DNA from: Sipunculus nudus
Lineage: Eukaryota; Annelida; Sipuncula; Golfingiida; Sipunculidae
Assembly (NCBI GenBank): GCA_026874595.1
Contig: CM049308.1
Coordinates: forward strand, 47,313,327 to 47,377,326
Length of the DNA stretch: 64,000 nucleotides
Direction of reading: 5' to 3'
Shown here: in pieces, positions 1-9,696 of the stretch
Numbering within the stretch: the stretch's first letter is position 1
How the letters are laid out: each line of letters starts with the position of its first letter
Translations under genes and position numbers: made by a program
The notes under the pieces: model-generated
The model's database searches: none
Told to the model about the DNA's origin: nothing
The model's input: only the letters and a program-made list of their open reading frames with translations

Positions 1-299
1 TTCTCCAGGCCTATGCAGCAAGTAGATGTCCTGGATTGTGGTTTAATTCTTGATTATTATTAATAATTAAAAGGAACTTTTAAAAGCATATCTTACAAAT
101 AAAAGGAAAATAAAAAAAGGCAAAAAACTTCATTTCTTAAGGCAGAATTACTGAGACATGTGGGCTTGGTTAAGAAAGTACAGTTTCAGAGATAACTGCT
201 TGTTTCTTTATATTTGCCTGAACCAATTATTAATCAATCATCGATCGGTTTGCTCAAACCGATGATCGATTATGAAAAAAGAACCGACTCCCACCACTA
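1..299. other. Unassigned AT-rich sequence
   Basis: No open frame, repeat or RNA gene that I can support. A short inverted motif around 237-270 (ATCGATCGGTTTG and its near complement CAAACCGATGATCGAT) could form a hairpin. Confidence 0.4.
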
Positions 300-445
300 C
301 ATGTAGCACTGTTCCCTATATGACTGGTGTTACACTATGTTGCCCTATATGACTGGTGTGTTACACTATGTTGCCCTATATGACTGGTGTATTACAATAT
401 GTTGCCCTATATGACTGGTGTGTTATACTTTGTTGCCTTATATGG
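300..445 (+). repeat. 31-bp tandem repeat, about 4.5 copies
   Basis: The motif CCCTATATGACTGGTGT recurs at about 314, 343, 374, 405 and 436, giving a 29- then 31-bp period. The unit (TGTTACACTATGTTGCCC...) resembles the 33-bp minisatellite at 13.5-24.5 kb and may be a diverged outlier of it. The short open frames across it are by-products of a stop-free repeat. Confidence 0.75.
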
Positions 446-739
446 ACAATCAAGTATTTATCAGAAAAGATTCAGCAAAGTATCATTTTGTTTATATGGT
501 GGTTATGCAAAATGCTTCTTGTGTGCTTCAAAATTCTTCTTTGCATGAACATTCAATTGTCAAAGATGATTGTATGAACACAGATTTATATATATGTTTA
601 TTGAAGCAACAATCCTGAATACTATCCACTATTAGGCAGTATAATGCAGTAGTGTTCAGTGGGCAATATGATGGTTTAGATTGCTGAAACTGTCAGAACT
701 TAATCATAGCTTGTGGTATACATATGTATATATAAAACT
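446..739. other. Unassigned AT-rich spacer
   Basis: Nothing recognised on either strand. Only short, low-complexity open frames are present. Confidence 0.4.
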
Positions 740-1640
740 TAACAAGGCCTACAGGCCTAATGCAAACCTGTGCAATGGTTTATACACCAGGTATAATGCT
801 TCAATGCTGGGCTATTACTTTTCAAGTAGGCCTACATGTCTACATTTGCCCAATTTAAGGCTGATATCCTCTCCTGAGATATAAGCAGGGACATACACTG
901 TGCAAAAATTATTGTAGGTGGCGCCAGCAGTCTTGTATATGACAAAGTTGTACGATATGTATAAATTTGCCCAATTTCAGGATGATATATCAAATTCCTC
1001 TGGAGAAATAAGCAGGCACATACACTGGGCAAAAGTCATTGTAGGTTGCGACACCTGTCTTGTGAACAAGAAAGCCATCAACGACGCATAGACAGGTCAA
1101 CATATCAAACTTTTCTAGTTTAATGCACTGGGCTGACCAGGCTGAGGTGAGAAAGGCAGTTGACCAGAGTTATAACTGTGACAAATTGCTGGCTCAAGCT
1201 ACTGCACTGAGTGAACTCTTGACCTGCACCTGGCTAGACTGAGTGAACTTTTGACCTGTACCTGGATGCACACAGTTGGCAGTCTGCCAAAGTTATAAAT
1301 AGATCCAGGCTGAACTTTGGTGCCAAATCTGATGCAAGGGGCAGTCTGCCAAAGCTATAAATAGAATCCAGCTACCACACTGAGTGAACTCCTGACCTAT
1401 ACCTGGCTGCACTGAGTAAACTCTTGACCTGTACCTGGGTGCACTGAGTGAACTCTAGGCATTTTACATGATTTGACACAGTTGGCAGTTTGCCAAAGTT
1501 TTGAATAGATCCACACTGACCTTTGCCTTGTTGCCAAATCTGAAAAAGTTGGCAGTCTGCCAAGCTATTAATTGATACAGACACAATCTTGGCCTGTTGG
1601 TAAAACTGATTACACACACTAAAAGACTTTAGCTACAACC
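740..1640 (+). repeat. Dispersed module 'A' (AGGCCTACAGGCCT start)
   Basis: The module begins AAGGCCTACAGGCCTAATG. It continues with two sub-units of about 110 bp, each holding a variant of TTGTAGGTGGCGCCA and ATTTCAGGCTGATATATCAA. It then passes into short tandem phrases based on GCACTGAGTGAACTC and TTGACCTGTACCTGG (1190-1480). Diverged copies lie at about 3030-3299 with 4461-4986, and at 57245-58200. I see no coding capacity. It is probably a non-autonomous transposon or an array derived from one. Confidence 0.65.
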
Positions 1641-2139
1641 CTTTTTTCAGACTGACATATTCATAAGACTTTTTCATCAAATTGTATAGAATAATAAAGT
1701 CCTTTCATTATTAAAGGTTCAAGAATTCTGCTAACAATCATTTCAGTAAACTTGAACAAAGGCCTCCTCAGAATGTTTTTTTTTGGCAATGTCACAAAAG
1801 TTGAAACAACTGTTTGAAGAAGAAGACTCTTGCAGTCCTAAGTTTGAAATAGGCTTACTTATGGCCACAAGAACAGTTTCATGCAGCTTTCTATCTCTAC
1901 CGAACAAAATCAACCAAATCCATTTTTTTACACTTGAACGAACCCGACCCTAGGATAATTTTGTGAAATATTAAATGATTCAGCTTGACAGTTTCATAAT
2001 TAAACATTTTAAAGTTGAAAGAAGCTAAAATTATGAGGTTTTTGCCGATAAAAAACAGGTCAATGTAGGTGGTGCCACAAAAACTGCAATTTCAAATGAG
2101 CCATGTGACCAATATTTGCACAAAATTAAATGACCCTAG
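1641..2139 (+). repeat. Dispersed module 'B' (AAAGACTTTGGCTA family)
   Basis: The same order of phrases (CTAAAAGACTTT, AACTTGAACAAAGGCC, GGTCAATGTAGGTGG, ATGTGACCAAT) is found at 6430-6910 and 58450-58940. This copy is interrupted at 2139, where the LTR-like sequence begins. Confidence 0.6.
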
Positions 2140-2671
2140 TGTTACAGATGTCTCTTTTATTGTGGTACATGTGTCTATGGGCATTCAGTTTCCTGTGCAC
2201 TGCTACAAATAACCGCAACTGCTGAACTCTTGCAGAGTCTAGAAACACAGCCCTCATACTAATCTGGACTTTTCTGGGCTGGTTGCACTCTATGAGCGCA
2301 AATTGTAATGTTCTTTGGGCGTGTGTATTATGTATTGTTGGGTTATTTCAATGTTCGTAAAATAGAAGTTTCTAGAATTTTCTGATGAAAAGTTATAAAT
2401 AGGGGCTGTGTTTTAGAGCCGAGGAGGAGAGAGAGAAATATTCTAGCGGACACGGAAGAGTATGAGTCAGTTTTGGACCTACCCGATAATTGCAGTAGTG
2501 TCAGGGATTCTACGAACTCGGTGCAGAATTAGTGCTTAGAATTTGGTTCGCTTGGTATCCTACGAACATACCCTCAATTCTTTAAACTGTGTATCTTGAA
2601 CGCATGTTAAACTGAATAAATACTGCCCTTGCATTTTTTACGAAAGTATTCATAAGAATGGCATGACGGCA
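2140..2671 (+). mobile_element. LTR-like remnant (probable solo or partial LTR)
   Basis: The stretch begins TGTTACAGATG, breaking the flanking module, and contains a TATA-like TTATAAATAGGGG near 2390 and an AATAAA signal near 2614. This is the usual order of promoter and polyadenylation signal in an LTR. It is GC-richer and unlike its surroundings. No matching second LTR or target duplication was found in the window, and the right edge is uncertain. It is a fossil fragment of unknown family. Confidence 0.4.
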
Positions 2672-2929
2672 TTATGGGGGATTGACCGCCCAGATAGAAA
2701 AGAGCAGATGCCAACTTAAGCTGGAACAGCACTAAGGAGAGAAATGCCCAGGTGTAGTCTGGTTTAGGTGGTCATGTACGTTCAATCTTTGATAAATATA
2801 ATAAAATTGATACAATATATTTTCAGACAATAAGAAAATGAAAAATCATGACTTTTGAAAATTTTCTAAAAAACTTTACCTTTTTTTCATGACTTTTTAA
2901 GGATGTATGAAACCTGTAACTGTATGCCA
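2672..2929. other. Unassigned sequence between LTR-like remnant and H2 end
   Basis: 2672-2790 may be internal sequence of the LTR-like element. 2790-2929 is AT-rich. No open frame or RNA gene is seen. Confidence 0.35.
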
Positions 2930-3013
2930 AATTTTGCCAGCTTAATGGACAGACACACAAACAGAAAAAGGACCATCGCTATAGCTGAGTTGACTTATAG
3001 ATAGCTGAGCTAA
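2930..3013 (+). repeat. 3' end of an H2-type hairpin-ended element
   Basis: The stretch ends TAGATAGCTGAGCTAAAAA, as the full H2 copy does at 12447, and is preceded by GGACAGACACACAAAC and TATAGCTGAG. GCTGAGC is the 3' counterpart of GCTCAGC found at H2 5' ends. The rest of this copy is missing or highly diverged. Confidence 0.6.
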
Positions 3014-3299
3014 AAATACAAAAGAAATATAACATGGCCTAATGCGAACCTGTGAATTTGGAAATACATCAGGTATAGTGCTTCAATGTTGGACCATTAC
3101 TTCTCATGTATATGAACAATGCAAGTACTAAACATTTTGAATAAGAAACAATTTCACAAACATCACTGAAATTCTGGCTTGGGTGCACGCAACACAAAAA
3201 TGATTGTAGCTGGCACCACCAGTCTTGTATACAACGAAGCTATCAGAGATATATACAAATGCCCAATTTCAGACTGATATATCAAACCCCTCCTGAGAA
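3014..3299 (+). repeat. Module 'A' copy, left part
   Basis: It carries GGCCTAATGCGAACCTGTG, then TGTAGCTGGCACCACCAGTC and ATATATCAAACCCCTCCTGAGAA. It continues at 4461 with TAAACAGGGACACACACTG, so the H1 element at 3300-4460 is an insertion. The uninterrupted version is at about 57245-57560. Confidence 0.65.
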
Positions 3300-4460
3300 C
3301 TAGAATACGGGTAGTGGACAAGCGACAATGTGTATCTGCCAAAATAGAGTGGAAAGGGTGAAGTGAGGCATGGATTGAGTGGCAAGGGGAAATAAGAGTG
3401 AGATACGTTGCATATTGGCATGGATGTCTGCAGCTGAAATGTGTATGTAGGTTGTGCCACCTATTACATACACAACCTACATATGCAAAATTTTAGGCAG
3501 ATATATCAAACCACTACATGTAAATGAGTGATTTTATCCCACAGCAGACAAACAGAAGGACTTGTGCAAAAAGGTGGCAGGTGGCGCCACCAATTTTGTG
3601 TATGATTAAGAGCTATGTGAGATCTATACACACGCAAAATTTCAGGGGGATATGGTCAACCAGTCCTGAGATATAAGCCTGAATGTGTGCAGCGTTAACA
3701 TAAATGTAGGTGGCGCCACCTGCCAAAAAAATTGAGAAAGCTATCCAAGATGTATAAACACGTAAAATTTTAGGCAGATAAGTCAAATCAATATAGAGAT
3801 ATGAGTGATTTTAGCAAGCGGCAGACAAACAGATGGACGCTGTGCAAAAATTGTTGCAGGTGGTCTCTCCAGTTTTGTGTATGATAAAGAGCTATGTGAG
3901 ATCCATACACATGCAAAATTTTGGCCCAATCGGTCAAACGGTTCCCCCGATATGAGCTTGGATGGCTGCAGCGTAAACTAGAATGTAGGTGGCGCCACCC
4001 TTCATAAAATCAAGAAAGCTGTCCAGGATGTATAAACCTGCAAAATTTTAGGCAGATATGTCAAACCACTGCCGAGATATGAGTGATTTTAACCCAAGGC
4101 AGACAAACAGATGGACACTTCGGAAACATGGTTGTAGGTGGCACCACCATTTTTTGTGCATGTTATAAAGCTATCCAAGGGCTACATTTGTATAAAAAAT
4201 GTTTCCTGATCAGTCAAACGGTTCCTGAGATATGTGGGTTTATGTGTGGAAACACGCACAAATGGACGCTGGGCAGAGACGAAAGGTCAGAGGTCAATGC
4301 AATTGGTTAGGCACCAGTTCACATATGACCCTATAATTGGTGTAAGTTTTGGAAAAATCAGTCCAGTAGTCTCACAGGAGTTCTCCGGAAACGAATACGG
4401 CGGCGGCGGAACCCGATCAAAAACAGAGTATCCGCAAAACTTTGTTTTGGCGGATACAAA
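3300..4460 (+). mobile_element. H1 element, copy 1 (Helentron-associated-like, non-autonomous)
   Basis: Starts CTAGAATACGGGTAGT and ends GTTTTGGCGGATACAAA. The 5' motif GTATCTGCCAAAA is nearly the reverse complement of the 3' end. The last 35 bases fold as a hairpin (GTATCCGCAAAAC against GTTTTGGCGGATAC). The interior is a tandem core of diverged units of about 140 bp, several with GGTGGCGCCACC, followed by a G+C-rich 3' stretch (GGCGGCGGCGGAACCC). The module resumes across it with A on the left and T on the right and no clear target duplication. No protein is encoded; the open frames inside are short shadows. Confidence 0.75.
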
Positions 4461-4986
4461 TAAACAGGGACACACACTGTGTAAAAATTATTGTAGGTTA
4501 CCACCAGTCTTGTATATAATAAAATATTCTATATGTATAAATATGCCCAATTTCAGGCTGATATTTCAAATTCCTCTGTAGAAATAAGAAGGCACATACA
4601 CTGTGCAAAATTCATTGTAGGTGGCAAAACCTGTCTTGTGAACAAGAAAGCCTTCAAAGACACAGAGACAGGTCAAAATATCAGGCCAATACATCAAACT
4701 TACCTTGAGTCTGATGCATGGGGCTGATGAGGCTTAGGTGAGAAAGGCAGTTGCCCTGACTGCACTGTGACAAATTTACTGGCTCAGGCTACTGCACTGA
4801 GTGAACTCATGACCTGCAACTGGCTAGACTGAGTGAACGTTAGACCTGTACCTGGCTGCACTGAGTGAACTCTTGACCTGTTGCATAATCTGACACAGTT
4901 GGCAGTCTGCCAAAGTTATAAACAGATCTATGCTGAACTCTGGTGCCAAATCTGATGCACTGGACGGTCTGCCAATAAATAGAATG
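4461..4986 (+). repeat. Module 'A' copy, right part
   Basis: Continuation of the module broken at 3300. It has AATATGCCCAATTTCAGGCTG, a diverged GTAGGTGGCAAAACC, then the GCACTGAGTGAACTC phrases. It closely parallels 57560-58040. Confidence 0.65.
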
Positions 4987-4988
4987 TA

Positions 4989-6179
4989 CCGTAAAATCTG
5001 TGAAATTTCGTACCTCGATGAATTTCGTACATGGTCTTTCTTCAGTAACCATAATTATTAAAATGACATGTTAAATTTCGAACTGCCGATGGTCTGTTAC
5101 GCCATATTTGACGTTAGCAGGACTGCCGTGAATGTAACACTGACGTAACCTCACCCTGTTATCTGGTTTTGAACAAGCCTACCGGTCCGATCGATGTGAA
5201 TGCCATGTTATTGATAATTAATATCTACATCATATAGAATGTAATTTGACTGAAAACTAAGATTTTTGTTTCAGCGACAATAGAAAAAAATTAAAATATC
5301 TCTTATGTGAGTTGCTTAATTGTCCGGGGTGCGAGCGACACGCCGTGAATAACTGACAGATGTCCATGAAGTTTGACGGAGGTTGGAAATTGGATAATCA
5401 GGATTAACTCCGTAAATGATCTCAAGAACACTAACTTTGCGTGCACCGTAAAGGGGGTTTTCCGTGTGTAAGCCAGGTTCAAATTGGTCTCTTTCAAGCA
5501 AGCTCAGCGCTCTGGTGTATGTAATAGCAATGTTAATCAGTTTGAAAATTAATGCTAATTTCCATTAAAAAATTTAAAATAAATATCTTGAATGTCACAC
5601 CAGAACGACCCAGTTTCGAGTACCCGGGTACCGTATCACCCAACAATCAAGTCACACGAGATCAAACGGTACATCAAAGAGCTGGCAGACGTTCATGAAG
5701 TTTTACGGAGGTTGGATATTTGATATTGGAAAATCAGGATCGATTAACTCTTTAAGTGATCAAAAGACCTCTAGTTTTTTGTGCACCATTAGTGGGGATT
5801 TCCATGCGAAAGCCAACTGAAAAACGAAGTCTCCGGGCAAAGCCCCGGATGTCACGCACGCATGTACGGGTGCCGAGCTTCATGACAGGATTAAATCCTT
5901 CAGATATACTTTTTAAGATTACTTTTCCAAAGTGATTAAATATAAAATAAACAACACAAGTATAGAAAATAATGTTTTTATTCATGAAACTTCATGGTTC
6001 ACACGGATGAATGCAAAATCGGCGAGTGAATACTTGAGGCTCCTATTATCGCCCACTGCCGACGAGGCATCTCAACTTGTCGAGACCATAATTTTAAAAC
6101 TGCTGAAATGGACTGTTAAATTTCGGACTTCCACAAATTTAATTATTTTTTTCTGTACGAAATTTCACAGATTTTACGG
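4989..6179. mobile_element. TA-flanked inverted-repeat DNA transposon 1 (non-autonomous)
   Basis: Perfect terminal inverted repeats of 25 bp begin CCGTAAAATCTGTGAAATTT. They are flanked by TA on both sides (4987-4988 and 6180-6181), the signature of the Tc1/mariner-pogo group. The 1191-bp body has no transposase. It holds an internal direct duplication about 330 bp apart: 5330-5500 against 5660-5830, sharing CATGAAGTTTGACGGAGGTTGG-like and GATTAACTC phrases. The related block at 58030-58040 lacks the insertion and serves as the empty site. Confidence 0.85.
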
Positions 6180-6181
6180 TA

Positions 6182-6908
6182 GCTACTGCACTGAGTGAAC
6201 CCCTGACCTATACCTGGCTGCACTGAGTGAACCCATGAGGAGATCACATGGTGCCCATGAGGTGTTCACATGTCACCCGTGAGGTGATCACATGCCTTGT
6301 GCTTAGCTGCACTACACCTATATCTGGCTGCACTGCATGAACTCATGATCTGTTGCCAAATCTGAAACAGTTGGCAGTTTCTCAACCTATTTAAAGATAC
6401 AGACACAATCTTGGTCTCTTGGTAAATCTGTTTACACATACTAAAAGACTTTGGCTAAAATGTTTTGTTTTTTTTCAAGCTGACATATTCATAAACTTTT
6501 TATCAAAATATCTAGAATAATAAAAGATGCAGTCCTTTCATTGTTACAGGGCCAATAATTCTGCCAAAAATCATTCAAGTAAACTTGAACAAAGGCCACC
6601 TACAAATAATTTTTTGTGCAATGTTCCAGAAGTTATAATTGAAACAATAATTTTGTAGAATAACAGTTTTGCAGTCCTCAGTTTGAAATAGACATACCCG
6701 GTAATAATGGCCATAAGACCAACTTAAGCTTTTCTGATATGATTGAAAAAAACATGTCCTAGGATAATTCTTTTGAAAAATTGAAACATTATAAGCTGAA
6801 ACAGGCCAAAATTATGAGTTTTTTTGCCGCTCAAAAAATAGGTCAATGTAGGTGGCACCATAAAATCTGCAACTTCAAATATGAGTCATGTGACCAACAT
6901 TTGCACAA
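6182..6908 (+). repeat. Modules 'A/B', continuing the duplicated block
   Basis: It includes GCACTGAGTGAACCC phrases, two short direct repeats around GTGATCACATG (6240-6300), and the module 'B' phrases. It matches 58040-58930 in the same order. Confidence 0.65.
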
Positions 6909-6910
6909 TA

Positions 6911-8001
6911 CCGTATTTATTCTAATTTGGCGACCACTTAAAAAAATTAATTTTCTCAGAGGTCGAGATAATGGAGGATATTTGAAAATTTTCTTCCAGC
7001 AGAATTTGCGGTGGTCAAGATTTTAGAGGCATGCAGTTGCATAACCTTCCCTAGAGACGCCGAGCTGCTCTGACACCTGAGCGGCCATATGGATTGAGTG
7101 ATAATATGGGTGTTTATAAGTTTGTTTTGTTAGCTTAACAGTAGTAATTCCTACAAACGGGCTTCCAACCTTCACATGAATTATACGGAGTCCGCAAATG
7201 ATTAATCAAACTGAGCTCAGTCACCTTACAAAATGATTACTACTTCTCGTATAGGTACGATCACTTGACATAGACGGCAACTCATGTAACTACCAGTTGT
7301 TTCAGGTTTACCCACCAGGCGGCAATATCGGCGGGCTGAAAAGGGACAAGCAGCTGCATGCAAGTTGGAAGAAGACTTTATAAAAAAACAGCTGCCTATT
7401 ATCAGATTACTTTTATTTGCATAATACGTAATAAATATAGGAAAGTAAAGGTGCGTTAAAATATATATGACCAGAAATGGTCCTAGCTCCCGTGCCATTA
7501 ATCGGGCCCTGTTTTGTATGCGCATTCGCCCATCCAAAAATTCATCGGGGTCGTTTAAGCTTAACTACGATGACTGTTCCAACTGTGTCACCATTGTTCC
7601 ACCACGCGTGCTTCCTTGTATCTCGTAAATATTACTGCTAAATATCCCATGTGAATTGCACACGAAGCACGTGTGTACCAGGAATGGTACACGAGTTTGC
7701 CTCGTCACGGACACCCATTTGACACTTGAACGCTTTATCATGTTTATATATTATGAAATACGTATCTTTGTATCTTCAAAAATGTTATGGCAAACAAGTC
7801 TGATGTGAATGCTCAGTGTAATAAGAATCTTGTCAGATACAAACTGCGGGGCTTGCGAGAGACGGAGGCATTTCACCTACACATTGTCGACAGAAAACAT
7901 TGTCGGCAGTCGAGAAATTAGAGTAATTTTAGAAATTATGCTTTCAAAATACTTCTTGGGTCGGAGAAATAAAAGGGATCACAAAATTGGAATAAATACG
8001 G
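6911..8001. mobile_element. TA-flanked inverted-repeat DNA transposon 2 (non-autonomous)
   Basis: The ends are CCGTATTTATTCTAATTT and its complement with one mismatch in the first 18 bases, flanked by TA (6909-6910 and 8002-8003). The block at about 58935 reads CACAATACTTGG without interruption, showing the empty site. A 103-codon minus-strand frame at 7226-7537 is not recognisable as a transposase and may be chance or a worn relic. Confidence 0.85.
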
Positions 8002-8003
8002 TA

Positions 8004-8361
8004 CTTGGTAATCCTAGCTTCTGTCATTTATGAGATTACTATGTCAGTATGCCTACTAGGCCAAATGACTGTTCAAATTCATGCAACTCCACTAAAATTC
8101 ATCAAATGCAAACCATTTGAACAAACTTGAAAGGGCTTGCCTCTGGGATCATTTCTGTAAAATATTGAACAATTTGGCTGGACTGTTTACAAGAAGAAGA
8201 CTTATAAAGGTTTTTCAGCTTTTTCCCTATAAAATATAGGTAAATGCTGATAGAAAAAAAAAGCTGAATCCCACAACATTTGATATGTGACAGATTATTG
8301 CATAAAATCTAGGGACGGGTTAGGGGTTAATGTACAGATGACCAATAACCCCCATACAAAA
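8004..8361 (+). repeat. Duplicated block, segment shared with 58945-59323
   Basis: It carries GGCCAAATGACTGTTCAAAT and GAACAATTTGGCTGGAC in the same order as the 59-kb copy. No coding signal. Confidence 0.6.
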
Positions 8362-8824
8362 AAAGGTCAATGCAGGTGGCGCCACCAATACATGAATATC
8401 ATATATGACTCATGTGACCAACATTGGCATAAAATTTGGTGATGATAGCTCTGGCCATTTCTGAGATTGTCATTTTAGTATGCTTTTTTTGAAAGATGAC
8501 TAAGTTCAACTTCCTGTAACTTCGCCAAATTCACTGAACTTGAACCATCGAACAAACCTGAGAGAGATGGTATAAAAGATTATTTCTGTGAAATATTGAA
8601 CAATTTGGCTTGACCATTTTGGAGGAGAAGATTTTAAAATATTTTTCAGCTTTTTCTCTATAAAATTTAAGAAAATGCAGAGTTTTTCAGATGGCTATTT
8701 GCATTATCTTTTTGCATTAAATTTCATGATGCTAGATCCAGTCGTTTTCGAAATAGTATGGGTTAACGTACAGATGACAGACGCCTTCACACCATCGCAT
8801 TAGCTCAGAGGTTCGCCAAAAATT
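8362..8824 (+). repeat. H5 module, copy 1
   Basis: Roughly 465-bp family that starts AAAAGGTCAATGCAGGTGGC with the palindrome GGTGGCGCCACC and ends GGGTTAACGTACAGATGAC...GGTTCGCCAAAAAT. Other copies are at 12448-12928, 42909-43374, 59324-59774 and 60662-62143 (interrupted), with a reversed partial copy at 56443-56705. The consistent ends suggest a transposable unit, but no terminal inverted repeat or target duplication is evident. Confidence 0.65.
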
Positions 8825-9696
8825 ACTACAGATGCATAATGAATGCAAAATTATAATACAGATACATCTCACTGATGGCAAAATCTTAAATTGAGTATGG
8901 ATACCAATTATTTATAATCCATGTACAGTCATCTTTATATACCCAAAGAGAGCTGTATACCTGTGATTGTAAACATTGCCTGGCATGAGGAATATCTTAA
9001 ATCATAAATCTACATTTTTTAAAAGCTTTTAAAAAACATTCTTGTCAATATTAACCATAGATAACCTGAAATCTAAATGTCTAGAGGCATGATGTAATAG
9101 ATGCTGATAAACTGGTGCCAGGCTAGAAGTATCTGCTTTACACAGCTAACATATATGGTAAAATGACTCAATTATATCTTTATAATTCAGCCTATATTCA
9201 TTCTTTGGAACCATAAAAGACAATTATTATAAGAATGGTTTAGGGGATTATTCTTGTAAAATATTAAACAAATTGGCCACAGTGGCGTCAGTCAAAAAAC
9301 GTTTTGCAGGTTCACAACTCATATGGGAAATACTGCAAAATGGCTAAATTGAGCTTCCCATAATTCAGCCAAAAATCACTGAACCTAACCATTTGAACAA
9401 ACCTGAATTATCATCATCTAAGGATAATTAGTGTGTGAAATTTAAGAATTTGGCCAAGTGGTTTTTGAGTAGAAGATCTTTATAGCCACTGAGCAGAAAT
9501 GGGCTGCTTTAACATTACTAAATTCAGCTTCCCATAACTCAGCCAAATTCACTGAACTGAGACCATTTGAACAAACTTCAGAAAGCACTATCCTGGGATC
9601 ATTTCTGTGCGATATTAAACAATTTAGCCATATGGTTTCAGAGAAGAAGTTTTTTGTAGTCATAAGTATGATACCGGCACTGATGACCCCTGTTCA
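8825..9696 (+). repeat. Duplicated block, AT-rich segment shared with 59775-60656
   Basis: The order of phrases (TTACTACAGATGCATA, GTATACCTGTGATTG, CATTTGAACAAAC, GAGAAGAAG) matches the 59-60-kb copy. Internally it has loosely repeated phrases around AACTCAGCCAAAATTCACTG. No gene seen. Confidence 0.6.

Noticed and set aside
3300-4460. Classical Helitron
   Set aside because: The A/T insertion site and 3' hairpin fit, but the TC start and CTRR end are missing; a Helentron-associated element fits better.
4234-4581. 115-codon open frame
   Set aside because: It runs across the 3' hairpin of H1 into the flanking module, so it spans an insertion boundary and cannot be a conserved gene.
5303-5501. 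Overlapping minus-strand frames in the TA-flanked transposon
   Set aside because: Short, overlapping in two frames, and lying in the internally duplicated segment.
7226-7537. 103-codon minus-strand frame as a transposase
   Set aside because: No DDE-type motif, helix-turn-helix or recognisable similarity; kept only as a possible relic.
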